Part shown: piece after piece, positions 1 to 5,761 of the stretch
Layout: each line of letters opens with the position of its first letter
Position numbering within the stretch: position 1 is the first letter of the stretch
Assembly (NCBI GenBank): GCA_033791145.1
Contig: JASJHH010000034.1
Coordinates: 1-5,761, forward strand
DNA from: JAALKW01 sp033791145
Lineage (GTDB): Bacteria; Pseudomonadota; Gammaproteobacteria; Legionellales; Legionellaceae
Length of the DNA: 5,761 bases
Reading direction: 5' to 3'
Notes under the pieces: model-generated
What the model was told of the DNA's origin: nothing
Database searches by the model: none
The model's input: only the letters and a program-made list of their open reading frames with translations
Program-made: the position numbers and the translations under genes

Positions 1-1788
1 AAGCTGCTCTACTTTTTTGCCCACCACCATCATCATGTCGGCAAGCTCATCAATCACCACCACAACATAAGGCAACACCGATAATTCAGGTGCTTTTTCA
101 GCCATGCTATCCGTCGGTTTCCAGAGTGGATCGGTTAAAGGCATCTCACGCGCAATGGCATCACTGACTTTGGCATTAAATCCTGCTAAGTTTCGTACCC
201 CAAGGGCTGCCATCAAGCGATAACGCCGCTCCATTTCTTGAACACACCAGCGCAGTGCACTGGCCGCTTCTTTCATATCCGTCACGACAGGCGTTAATAA
301 ATGCGGTATGCCGTCATACACCGAAAGCTCTAACATTTTAGGGTCGATTAAAATCAAACGTACTTGTTCAGGCGTTGATTTAAATAACAAGCTCAAAATC
401 ATCGCATTAATCCCGACAGATTTTCCAGATCCTGTCGTCCCTGCAACCAATAAATGCGGCATTTTAGCCAAATCAACCACCATCGGGTGCCCCGCAATAT
501 CAACCCCAAGCGCAAGTGTTAAAGGCGACTGTGCTTGTTGATACACATCAGATGATAAGACTTCAGATAACACCACCATCGCACGCTTAGGATTGGGCAA
601 TTCAAGTCCCACCACGGCTTTTCCTGGAATAATCTCAACAACACGTACACTGGTTACGGATAACGACCGCGCTAAATCTTTGGACAAGGCTGAAAGTTTG
701 CTGACTTTCACCCCTGCTGCAAGTTGCAATTCAAATCGCGTAATCACAGGCCCTGGATGTGCTGCAACCACATTGGCCTGAATCCCAAAATCAATCAAAT
801 GCTGTTCAAGTTCATGTGAAAGTGTTTCTAACGCTTGATTTGAATAGCCTTCAACCGGTGCTTCTGAAGGTTGTGCAAGTAAATCAAGCGCCGGTAATAC
901 CCCTGTTACTTCAGCCTTATCAGCTGCAAATTTTGATGAAAAAACAGGAGCCTCAGGAGGTTTAGATGGTTTAGCTGCCACAGGCACCACAGTGGGTTTA
1001 ATTATTTTAGGCGGTAATATTTCAAAACGTTTTGCCTTGGGTCTTTCTAGTACTTGTTCTAATACTTTCTCTTGTTTTTTAGGCATTGCATGGCGCGCTT
1101 TAAGTGCCGTAATCCAAGTTAAAATTTGTCTAAATAACACACATCCGGCCTGATACATCGCATAACCTGCGCGACGCAGTCCAATGATGCTCATCCAACA
1201 CGCTTTAATCACGTATCTGCCAATGATTTCTGTGACACGAACCCACGATAACCCCGTTAGCCAAGTTATTCCAACCAAAGCGGTTGCAAGTAAGCACAAT
1301 AAAGCACCTTCTGAATTTAAAACTTGATGAAAAAAGGTTGCGATAATTTGTCCGAAAACACCACCTGGCTGATGACGTAGCGCTGTTCCTGCCATACTAA
1401 ATACCAGCAAGCCACAGCTTCCGACCAATAAGAGCACAACCCCTACAATACGAAGCGCTAACATCGGCTTACTTACGACACCAAGCGTTCGATGATCATG
1501 CAAAACCACCCAGGCTAAATACGCAAGCGCAAGCGGCAGGCCATAGGAGGCATATCCCAAAAGGGTATACAGCAAATCTGCTGTATATGCGCCCACACGC
1601 CCACCGGCATTTAAGACCAATAAGTGATTTGCCCGCGTCACATGAAAAAACCCAGGGTCAGAGACGCGATAGGTAATTAATGCCAGCAGAATAAACAAAG
1701 CAAGCGTCGAAATAAGAATAAATCCGCCTTCGCACAACCGCTTTGTCCAAGGATAAGATGCTACTAATTTTTGTTGTTGTTTGGCCAT
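1..1788 (-). CDS. ftsK: DNA translocase FtsK, N-terminal 596 residues (3' end beyond the window)
   Basis: FtsK is an inner-membrane-anchored, ATP-driven hexameric DNA pump at the division septum that clears chromosome ends and promotes dimer resolution by XerCD at dif. The minus strand is open from an ATG at 1788 to the window edge. Residues 1-200 hold about four membrane segments (near 21-40, 78-96, 109-131 and 161-180), with the family-typical SDPGF and LNAGGRVGAY stretch between the first two. Residues about 200-315 are a Lys/Pro/Ala-rich linker, much shorter than in E. coli FtsK. The alpha domain follows (about 315-420). The beta motor begins with Walker A GTTGSGKS (450-457), then LILIDPKMLELS (478-489) and Walker B VVVVIDELAD (575-584). 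The rest of the motor and the KOPS-reading gamma domain lie outside. No good Shine-Dalgarno precedes the ATG; a TTG six codons upstream falls at the predicted transcript start and is less likely. The frame is intact to the edge, so this is a partial gene, not a broken one. Confidence 0.97.
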   Translation of the reverse strand, partial: MAKQQQKLVASYPWTKRLCEGGFILISTLALFILLALITYRVSDPGFFHVTRANHLLVLNAGGRVGAYTADLLYTLLGYASYGLPLALAYLAWVVLHDHRTLGVVSKPMLALRIVGVVLLLVGSCGLLVFSMAGTALRHQPGGVFGQIIATFFHQVLNSEGALLCLLATALVGITWLTGLSWVRVTEIIGRYVIKACWMSIIGLRRAGYAMYQAGCVLFRQILTWITALKARHAMPKKQEKVLEQVLERPKAKRFEILPPKIIKPTVVPVAAKPSKPPEAPVFSSKFAADKAEVTGVLPALDLLAQPSEAPVEGYSNQALETLSHELEQHLIDFGIQANVVAAHPGPVITRFELQLAAGVKVSKLSALSKDLARSLSVTSVRVVEIIPGKAVVGLELPNPKRAMVVLSEVLSSDVYQQAQSPLTLALGVDIAGHPMVVDLAKMPHLLVAGTTGSGKSVGINAMILSLLFKSTPEQVRLILIDPKMLELSVYDGIPHLLTPVVTDMKEAASALRWCVQEMERRYRLMAALGVRNLAGFNAKVSDAIAREMPLTDPLWKPTDSMAEKAPELSVLPYVVVVIDELADMMMVVGKKVEQL

Positions 1789-1810
1789 AAGTATTTTAAA
1801 GCGCAACGAT

Positions 1811-1840
1811 TTATCATACCATGCCCGATATTAACATAAT
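1811..1840 (+). promoter_or_regulatory. Candidate sigma-70 promoter for trxB
   Basis: TTATCA (1811-1816, four of six to the -35 consensus) is followed after 18 nt by CATAAT (1835-1840, five of six to the -10 consensus). Transcription would start near 1847, just before the Shine-Dalgarno. The -35 lies on top of the proposed ftsK -10, so the two promoters would compete for polymerase. Judged by eye only. Confidence 0.35.
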
Positions 1841-1842
1841 AA
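1813..1842 (-). promoter_or_regulatory. Candidate sigma-70 promoter for ftsK
   Basis: Read on the minus strand, TATGAT (1818-1813) matches five of six bases of the -10 consensus. A weak -35-like TTATTA (1842-1837) lies 18 nt upstream. A start near 1806 would give a leader of about 18 nt before the ATG at 1788. The -10 is good and the -35 poor, so the call rests mainly on position and the -10 match. Confidence 0.4.
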
Positions 1843-1848
1843 ACCGAT

Positions 1849-1855
1849 AGGAAGG
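1849..1855 (+). promoter_or_regulatory. Ribosome binding site of trxB
   Basis: AGGAAGG lies 9 nt before the ATG at 1865 and is a strong Shine-Dalgarno. It fixes the trxB start and contrasts with the weak leader of the divergent ftsK. Confidence 0.8.
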
Positions 1856-1864
1856 CAGCTTAAA

Positions 1865-2809
1865 ATGACTTCAAATAACCATCACCGCTTAATTATTTTG
1901 GGTTCAGGCCCTGCAGGGTACACTGCAGCTGTTTATGCTGCGCGCGCAAACCTTAATCCCACGCTAATTACTGGCATGGAAATAGGCGGTCAGCTCACCA
2001 CAACCACAGATGTTGATAACTGGCCGGGAGACGTTGAAGGCTTACAAGGCCCAGACTTAATGGACCGCATGAAACTACATGCTGAACGCTTTAATACAAA
2101 TATTATTATTGACCAAATTATAACCGCCGATTTAAAACAAACCCCTTTTGTGCTCAAAGGCGATTCTGAAACCTATACTTGCGATAGCTTAATTATTGCA
2201 ACCGGTGCCTCTGCCCGCTATTTAGGCCTGCCTTCTGAAACCGCCTATCAAGGCAAAGGTGTATCAGCCTGCGCGACCTGTGACGGATTTTTCTATCGCA
2301 ATAAAAACGTATGCGTGATTGGCGGCGGTAACACAGCCGTTGAAGAAGCCTTATATTTATCTAACATTGCCGCATCCGTTACTTTGGTACACCGACGCGA
2401 CGCACTACGTAGCGAAAAAATATTACAAGATAAAATACTAGACCGCGCCGAAAACGGTAATATTAATATTATTTGGGACCATACGTTATCTGAAGTATTA
2501 GGCGACGAGCGAAAAGTAACCGGCATTCGCGTTCAAAACGTAAAAACCAACGCCGAACAAACGCTTGATTTAGACGGTGTTTTTATTGCAATTGGCCATA
2601 CGCCCAATACAGAAATCTTCAAAGACCAACTGGATATGCGTGATGGCTATATTCAAATCAAAACAGGTCTAGAAGGCATGGCAACGTCTACGAATATTCC
2701 AGGGGTATTTGCTTGTGGTGATGTGGCAGATAGCATGTATCGCCAAGCAGTTACATCAGCGGGCTTTGGCTGCATGGCAGCACTCGATGCTGAAAAGTTT
2801 TTTGATTAA
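1865..2809 (+). CDS. trxB: Thioredoxin reductase (NADPH)
   Basis: This cytoplasmic flavoenzyme passes electrons from NADPH through FAD and a redox-active disulfide to thioredoxin, which keeps ribonucleotide reductase and other thiol enzymes reduced. The 314 residues match the low-molecular-weight bacterial type (E. coli about 320). Visible in order: the FAD-binding GSGPAG (13-18) near the N-terminus; the active-site CATC (136-139) followed by DGFF; the NADPH-domain GGGNTA (153-158); the HRRDALR motif (176-182), which fits the HRRxxxR pattern that recognises the NADPH 2'-phosphate; and the second FAD motif GVFACGDVAD (280-289). All key residues are present and the frame is intact. It stands alone, divergent from ftsK and convergent with the next gene, so it is probably monocistronic. 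The ferredoxin-dependent and NADH-using relatives are less likely given the intact HRRxxxR. Confidence 0.97.
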   Translation: MTSNNHHRLIILGSGPAGYTAAVYAARANLNPTLITGMEIGGQLTTTTDVDNWPGDVEGLQGPDLMDRMKLHAERFNTNIIIDQIITADLKQTPFVLKGDSETYTCDSLIIATGASARYLGLPSETAYQGKGVSACATCDGFFYRNKNVCVIGGGNTAVEEALYLSNIAASVTLVHRRDALRSEKILQDKILDRAENGNINIIWDHTLSEVLGDERKVTGIRVQNVKTNAEQTLDLDGVFIAIGHTPNTEIFKDQLDMRDGYIQIKTGLEGMATSTNIPGVFACGDVADSMYRQAVTSAGFGCMAALDAEKFFD

Positions 2810-2818
2810 AAGCGCTAC

Positions 2819-2841
2819 GTACCCCGCTTCATGCGGGGTAC
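2819..2841. terminator. Hairpin, likely bidirectional terminator between convergent genes
   Basis: GTACCCCGC (2819-2827) and GCGGGGTAC (2833-2841) form a perfect, G+C-rich 9-bp stem around a 5-nt loop. The stem starts 10 nt after the trxB stop and lies 20 nt beyond the stop of the opposing gene, where a shared terminator is expected. A U-run is missing directly after the stem on the plus strand. On the minus strand a short TTTT follows about 7 nt after the stem, so it is not a textbook intrinsic terminator on either strand. Confidence 0.7.
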
Positions 2842-2861
2842 CCAGTTAAATTACCGTCTTT

Positions 2862-3329
2862 CTAAACTGCCATCGTAAGGGCGCTAGTTACAGCATCCAA
2901 CTGCTTCGGAATCAAACTGACAGTTTTAGTCGGCACAGATCCACCGTCAAACGTAATATTCCCATTCACAAACCCACCCTGTGTCGCAAAAAAACTAAAC
3001 TCCGGATTAAAAAATCTAAATCCTATATATTTATCTGTAAAATCATTGATTGCTGCTTTCACCTGATTCCAACGACCAGGCGCAAAAATAAGTTTGTTTT
3101 TATGTTGATTAATTGCGTCACAACACGTTTTACGAAAAGCAGTTTCGTTTTGAGTATTTTCAAATTTATCCAGCGCGTCACTCAATTTATTGGAAAGTGC
3201 CGCTGCAGCAGCTGCATTTGCTGCGCGCTCCGGGTACATTTCTTCATCCGCCTCGCCGATTGCACCATCAATCATGTCCATTAATGCCTTAACATCACAA
3301 TAAATTTCAGAATCTTGAACTTTAGCCAT
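2862..3329 (-). CDS. Hypothetical protein, 155 residues, helical N-terminal half
   Basis: I do not recognise this protein. The ATG at 3329 is chosen because GAAGGG lies 7 nt upstream and a good promoter would start transcription near 3348. A TTG start at 3350 would add seven residues but sits at that predicted transcript start. The N-terminal half (about 8-100) is acidic and probably helical, with an Ala-rich run at 37-44. Residues 65-99 carry an F-x4-C-x2-AI pattern followed by L-x4-GRW-x-QV, which faintly recalls helical segments seen in large Legionella proteins; this is memory only. Residues 104-131 are rich in Phe and Gly and look beta-like. The end is short and hydrophobic-polar (TSALTMAV). 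There is no signal peptide or membrane span. Cysteines are at 11, 69 and 70. It is convergent with trxB and divergent from the 540-residue gene. Product function is unknown. Confidence 0.8.
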   Translation of the reverse strand: MAKVQDSEIYCDVKALMDMIDGAIGEADEEMYPERAANAAAAAALSNKLSDALDKFENTQNETAFRKTCCDAINQHKNKLIFAPGRWNQVKAAINDFTDKYIGFRFFNPEFSFFATQGGFVNGNITFDGGSVPTKTVSLIPKQLDAVTSALTMAV

Positions 3330-3336
3330 TTGAATA

Positions 3337-3342
3337 CCCTTC
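3337..3342 (-). promoter_or_regulatory. Ribosome binding site that decides the start of the 155-residue protein
   Basis: On the minus strand GAAGGG stands 7 nt before the ATG at 3329. No comparable site precedes the longer TTG start at 3350, so the shorter reading is preferred. Confidence 0.65.
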
Positions 3343-3354
3343 AATAACAACCCA

Positions 3355-3383
3355 ATAATAACCCAAACCGCACCTTAAGTAAA
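3355..3383 (-). promoter_or_regulatory. Candidate sigma-70 promoter for the 155-residue protein gene
   Basis: Read leftward, TTTACT (3383-3378, four of six to the -35 consensus) and TATTAT (3360-3355, five of six to the -10 consensus) are separated by the ideal 17 nt. Transcription would start near 3348, about 20 nt before the ATG at 3329. Confidence 0.5.
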
Positions 3384-3432
3384 CATCTTTGCATTTCGCT
3401 CAATATGTACTATTTATTTAAATTAAGTGAAC
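3375..3432 (+). repeat. Pair of 10-bp direct repeats in the divergent intergenic region
   Basis: TTAAGTAAAC (3375-3384) and TTAAGTGAAC (3423-3432) differ at one base and start 48 bp apart. The first overlaps the proposed -35 of the leftward gene; the second ends 19 bp before the ATG of the rightward gene. They could be two sites for one regulator of the divergent pair, but in A+T-rich DNA a chance match is quite possible. Confidence 0.3.
3389..3416 (+). promoter_or_regulatory. Weak candidate promoter for the 540-residue protein gene
   Basis: TTGCAT (3389-3394, four of six to the -35 consensus) and TATTTA (3411-3416, a poor -10) are 16 nt apart. Another -10-like TATATC lies at 3434-3439 without a good -35. 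The absence of a strong core promoter and of a clear Shine-Dalgarno would suit a gene that needs an activator or is weakly expressed, but this is only an inference. Confidence 0.2.
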
Positions 3433-3451
3433 TTATATCTTAAAGCTAAAT

Positions 3452-5074
3452 ATGAGCGCAAAACTCAATACAGTTGTCTCAAAGCTCGCACGCAATTTAT
3501 CTCTTGCTGATGCTAAGACTAATGTCATGCAAGATGAATCAAGCCACGGTAAAGCAAGTCGCCGAATAATGGGCGTCAAAAACAATGCTGACAGAAAAGA
3601 AAATACAAACCTCGCATATTTGAGATTTATCAATGAATATGAAAATAATTTTATTTTAAGATGGATCATGAGAGGAGAATTTCATTTATTAATTCTCTAT
3701 TTGAAAGAAGAAGGGTTAATACTTGATGATAATACGATTATCAAACCAGGAGCGACAACCCCTTTTGTTATCCTATTACCCAAAATCACACAAGAAAAAT
3801 ATATCGCGGTACTCAACGAGCATACTAATGCAGCGCATATTGCCGCACTCATTGCATTTGCCAAACAGGCGTCTCGTTTGCCTTTAATTGAGAACCTTCA
3901 ATATCAATTAGCTCAATTACCCCTTGTGCATTTTCAGGCACAAAATCAATTACTAACCCATGCATTAGATGATTTATCTAAAATAGATATCAGCGCATTC
4001 ACAGACGAAGTCTATGAAGACCTTGAGGCTTTCCAAGCGTATGCAAAAGAACAATTTTTAGTTTGTCAAAAGCTTGCTAAAGCAGATTATAAAAATGCGG
4101 ATGGTAGCGTTAATCTTGAAAAAATAGCTGAGGCTGAAGCCAGCATAAAAAATATATTTCAAGCCATTGGCGACCAATTAACAAGCTTAACTGACAAACA
4201 TGGGGCAGCTGTAACAGACATATTTAATACAATATGGGACGCCACAACCAAAGAAGCCGCACTCATTGCCGAAAAAGCACAGGCATTTAAAGAGGAACTC
4301 ATCAGTAGAATCGATTCATTAACAATCGAAGAAAAAAGCAATTACCAGGAACGCTTAGTCGCCCTCCGTATTTCATTGTCAGATGCATTAGAACAGGCAC
4401 CGGATATAACCCAAACAGAATATGAGGAACTTAAAGCACATATTACTCAAATCAATCACAGCATCACGAAAATTGCCGAAGCAGTAAATGTATCGGCCAT
4501 TCGGGATGAATTAAATACCTGTGCCGAGGCATTACAAAAAATTCTCCCAGTACTGAAACCCTATTTAGATAATCAAGCAGGCAAGCAACTTGAATCTTCT
4601 GAATTTTTCCAAAACATATTAGATAAACTCACAGGCGATGCAAAAGAAACACCCAAAGAAGAAATTATATTAGAAGCGGACCTAGCAGCGCTTTTTGCAC
4701 CTAAAGATAATAAAAAAGAAAGCATACAATCAACACAATTTTTTAAAACCGACATGAAAAACATAAAAGAAAGTCGACCTGTTACTAAAATGGCAGACAA
4801 TTTTGTGAGCATTAATAACGAGATTTTAGAATCGCTTGAAGAATTGCTGGATGAAGTAAATGACAGCGATGGATTTGAAGCACTCAAAGAACGCATTACA
4901 AAGCTTCATGAGCATGCCACAGATAAGCATGAAATCAATCTGTCTGAGCTTGAAGGCATAAAGCATGAGATGAGCGGCGTTGATGCGTTGGAATTTGCTT
5001 TAGAAACAGCAAAAGATCTAATTTCTAACATAGAAAACCAATCACCTACCCCCAGCCCAAAACAGCCAAGTTAA
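3452..5074 (+). CDS. Hypothetical helical/coiled-coil protein, 540 residues
   Basis: I do not recognise a family. The ATG at 3452 is the first possible start: an in-frame stop lies at 3428-3430 and no other start codon intervenes. Its Shine-Dalgarno is poor. Residues 1-50 are polar and basic. Residues 54-110 contain a hydrophobic helical pair (about 67-90) ending in TTPFVILLP (102-110), which could be a diverged ankyrin-like module. From about 120 to 530 the chain is rich in Ala, Glu, Lys, Leu and Ile with few Pro and looks almost wholly helical, with coiled-coil-like stretches near 220-300, 322-365 and 455-530. A polar, probably flexible stretch lies at 395-447. The tail SPTPSPKQPS is proline-rich. 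Only two cysteines are present (205, 357), and there is no signal peptide, transmembrane span or recognisable catalytic motif. Such architecture is common among intracellular-pathogen effectors and structural proteins, but a role cannot be assigned from sequence. Confidence 0.85.
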   Translation: MSAKLNTVVSKLARNLSLADAKTNVMQDESSHGKASRRIMGVKNNADRKENTNLAYLRFINEYENNFILRWIMRGEFHLLILYLKEEGLILDDNTIIKPGATTPFVILLPKITQEKYIAVLNEHTNAAHIAALIAFAKQASRLPLIENLQYQLAQLPLVHFQAQNQLLTHALDDLSKIDISAFTDEVYEDLEAFQAYAKEQFLVCQKLAKADYKNADGSVNLEKIAEAEASIKNIFQAIGDQLTSLTDKHGAAVTDIFNTIWDATTKEAALIAEKAQAFKEELISRIDSLTIEEKSNYQERLVALRISLSDALEQAPDITQTEYEELKAHITQINHSITKIAEAVNVSAIRDELNTCAEALQKILPVLKPYLDNQAGKQLESSEFFQNILDKLTGDAKETPKEEIILEADLAALFAPKDNKKESIQSTQFFKTDMKNIKESRPVTKMADNFVSINNEILESLEELLDEVNDSDGFEALKERITKLHEHATDKHEINLSELEGIKHEMSGVDALEFALETAKDLISNIENQSPTPSPKQPS

Positions 5075-5096
5075 ATCATTTTGATCTAGAATTGAC

Positions 5097-5124
5097 TTGA
5101 AGTTGCTCTAAAATCCTGTAGAAT
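5097..5124 (+). promoter_or_regulatory. Sigma-70 promoter for the ankyrin-like gene
   Basis: TTGAAG (5097-5102) and TAGAAT (5119-5124, five of six to the -10 consensus) are separated by 16 nt. A better -35 match, TTGACT (5092-5097), overlaps it but would leave 21 nt. The predicted start near 5131 gives a leader of about 27 nt. The gene therefore probably has its own transcript rather than relying on the 540-residue gene upstream; I see no terminator between them. Confidence 0.55.
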
Positions 5125-5157
5125 GACTTTTTTTAAAGCTTTGCGAAGGATACTGAG

Positions 5158-5712
5158 ATGCCAAATTTAACCCCTGCAACACCTGAAGAATTAAAAGCAT
5201 TTTCACGCATGATAGTCAAACGAGAAGATGAGAATATAATGCGCTTTATAGAAGAGCACCCTGACTGCCTCAAGAAGCCTCTCGGTAGCAAAGGAATGAC
5301 AAAAAACCTCACTCCTTATGCGTTTGCCGCGAAAATTTCAAGCAGAGCAGAAAGAAACATAGAAGAACAAAAACACACTTTAAAGATCGTACGTGATGCG
5401 TCACTTCGCTCCGCCATCGACACCGAAGACACTGAATTTTTAAATACACTTCAAGCATTAGGTGCTCGTCCTATGCTTTCTTTTTCTGATGGTGAAAATC
5501 CTTATGACTATGCTAGAGCACAAGAAAAATCTGAAAGTGTCGCGTGGATTAAAAATAAAGCCAAACAAAATTTAAATAGCTTCTTTCAGCCAAATGCTCT
5601 TTCTGAAATTGATGCGCTTCAAGCGCAAAGAAACAACCTTGGTGCAGCTGAAGCGACAGCGCAAATAGACAATTTAGCTAGTGGATTACAACGCATGACC
5701 GCTTCTAACTAA
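5158..5712 (+). CDS. Hypothetical protein, 184 residues, with degenerate ankyrin-like repeats
   Basis: No named family is recognised. The ATG at 5158 is secure: GAAGGA stands 7 nt upstream. Two stretches resemble ankyrin units. One runs about 23-62 and contains NLTPYAFAAK (50-59), comparable to the TPLHLAA core. The other runs about 85-134, with LQALGARP (98-105) like the LLxxGADP turn and DGENPYDYARA (111-121) like DGxTPLDYA. Ankyrin repeats bind proteins, and in Legionella and Coxiella such proteins are often secreted effectors; that link is known for the families, not shown here. Residues 145-184 form a likely helix with Ala, Gln and Asn. There is no signal peptide, membrane span or catalytic motif. 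It lies 83 bp after the 540-residue gene on the same strand but has its own promoter. The repeats are too degenerate for a firm call; a generic helical-repeat protein is the alternative. Confidence 0.85.
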   Translation: MPNLTPATPEELKAFSRMIVKREDENIMRFIEEHPDCLKKPLGSKGMTKNLTPYAFAAKISSRAERNIEEQKHTLKIVRDASLRSAIDTEDTEFLNTLQALGARPMLSFSDGENPYDYARAQEKSESVAWIKNKAKQNLNSFFQPNALSEIDALQAQRNNLGAAEATAQIDNLASGLQRMTASN

Positions 5713-5716
5713 TCAT

Positions 5717-5761
5717 AAATTAATCAAAAATCAAAGGGGTCGGGTTCATTTGATCTAATTT
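5717..5761. repeat. Imperfect inverted repeat with a GGGGTCGGG loop
   Basis: AAATTAATCAAA (5717-5728) pairs with TTTGATCTAATTT (5749-5761) over 12 bp with one unpaired base, around a 20-nt loop containing GGGGTCGGGTTC. It starts 4 bp after the stop of the ankyrin-like gene and ends at the window edge. The loop resembles, from memory, GGGGTCGGGTTC-type sequences scattered near REP-associated (RAYT/IS200-like) transposases in gammaproteobacteria. It could instead act as a weak terminator hairpin; what follows on the right is not visible. Confidence 0.4.

Noticed and set aside
308..965. Three small plus-strand open frames across 308-541, 593-781 and 759-965
   Set aside because: They lie antisense within the alpha and beta domains and linker of ftsK, which is clearly coding on the minus strand; they have no Shine-Dalgarno and no recognisable product.
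2293..2526. Minus-strand open frame inside trxB
   Set aside because: It overlaps the NADPH-binding domain of trxB, whose frame is certain; it is an antisense shadow.
3422..3450. PmrA- or CpxR-type operator before the 540-residue gene
   Set aside because: CTTATAT and CTTAAAG occur in tandem and GTAAA occurs once, but the spacing and second half-sites do not fit the known tandem consensus of either regulator.
3433..3669. Minus-strand open frame of 78 codons over the start of the 540-residue gene
   Set aside because: It is antisense to the coding start, lacks a convincing ribosome site, and its hydrophobic run mirrors the coding helix on the other strand.
4159..4896. Minus-strand open frames of 60 and 107 codons inside the 540-residue gene
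   Set aside because: Their Ser/Leu-rich translations are the expected antisense of a Glu/Lys/Ala-rich helical gene.
5080..5757. Direct repeat TTTGATCTA at 5080-5088 and 5749-5757 flanking the ankyrin-like gene, as a target-site duplication
   Set aside because: A repeated 9-mer is expected many times by chance in a window of this size, and no transposase or terminal inverted repeats accompany it.

Overview
The window looks like a chromosomal piece of a gammaproteobacterium. Two housekeeping genes, ftsK (leftward, cut by the left edge) and trxB (rightward), stand back to back with 76 bp between them. In E. coli trxB and ftsK are also divergent neighbours, but with lrp between them; here nothing lies between. 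The short FtsK linker, the moderate-to-low G+C, and the run of unrecognised helical, coiled-coil and ankyrin-like proteins recall host-associated Legionellales (Legionella, Coxiella, Berkiella relatives). That placement is an inference from gene style, not proven by any marker here.

Layout. Bases 1-1788: 596 N-terminal residues of FtsK on the minus strand (membrane domain, linker, alpha domain, and the beta motor as far as Walker B). Bases 1789-1864: divergent intergenic region with apparently overlapping promoters. Bases 1865-2809: complete thioredoxin reductase. Bases 2819-2841: a perfect hairpin between convergent genes, likely a terminator for both. Bases 2862-3329: an unrecognised 155-residue protein on the minus strand. 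Bases 3330-3451: a second divergent intergenic region with a good leftward promoter and a direct repeat that could be a shared operator. Bases 3452-5074: an unrecognised 540-residue, mostly helical protein. Bases 5075-5157: a convincing sigma-70 promoter and strong Shine-Dalgarno. Bases 5158-5712: a 184-residue protein with degenerate ankyrin-like features. Bases 5713-5761: an imperfect inverted repeat with a GGGGTCGGG-containing loop, possibly the edge of a REP/RAYT-type or similar repeat element.

How the parts relate. ftsK and trxB serve chromosome segregation at division and thiol redox balance. The three genes downstream of trxB share no recognisable link with those roles. They are more A+T-rich and have no recognised catalytic motifs, signal peptides or membrane spans, so they are best read as an accessory block. 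The 540- and 184-residue proteins seem to share a short N-terminal motif that could be a diverged ankyrin-like module, which makes them possible relatives. A role as secreted host-interaction proteins is plausible but rests only on their general character. No RNA gene, CRISPR array, insertion sequence or attachment site could be supported.
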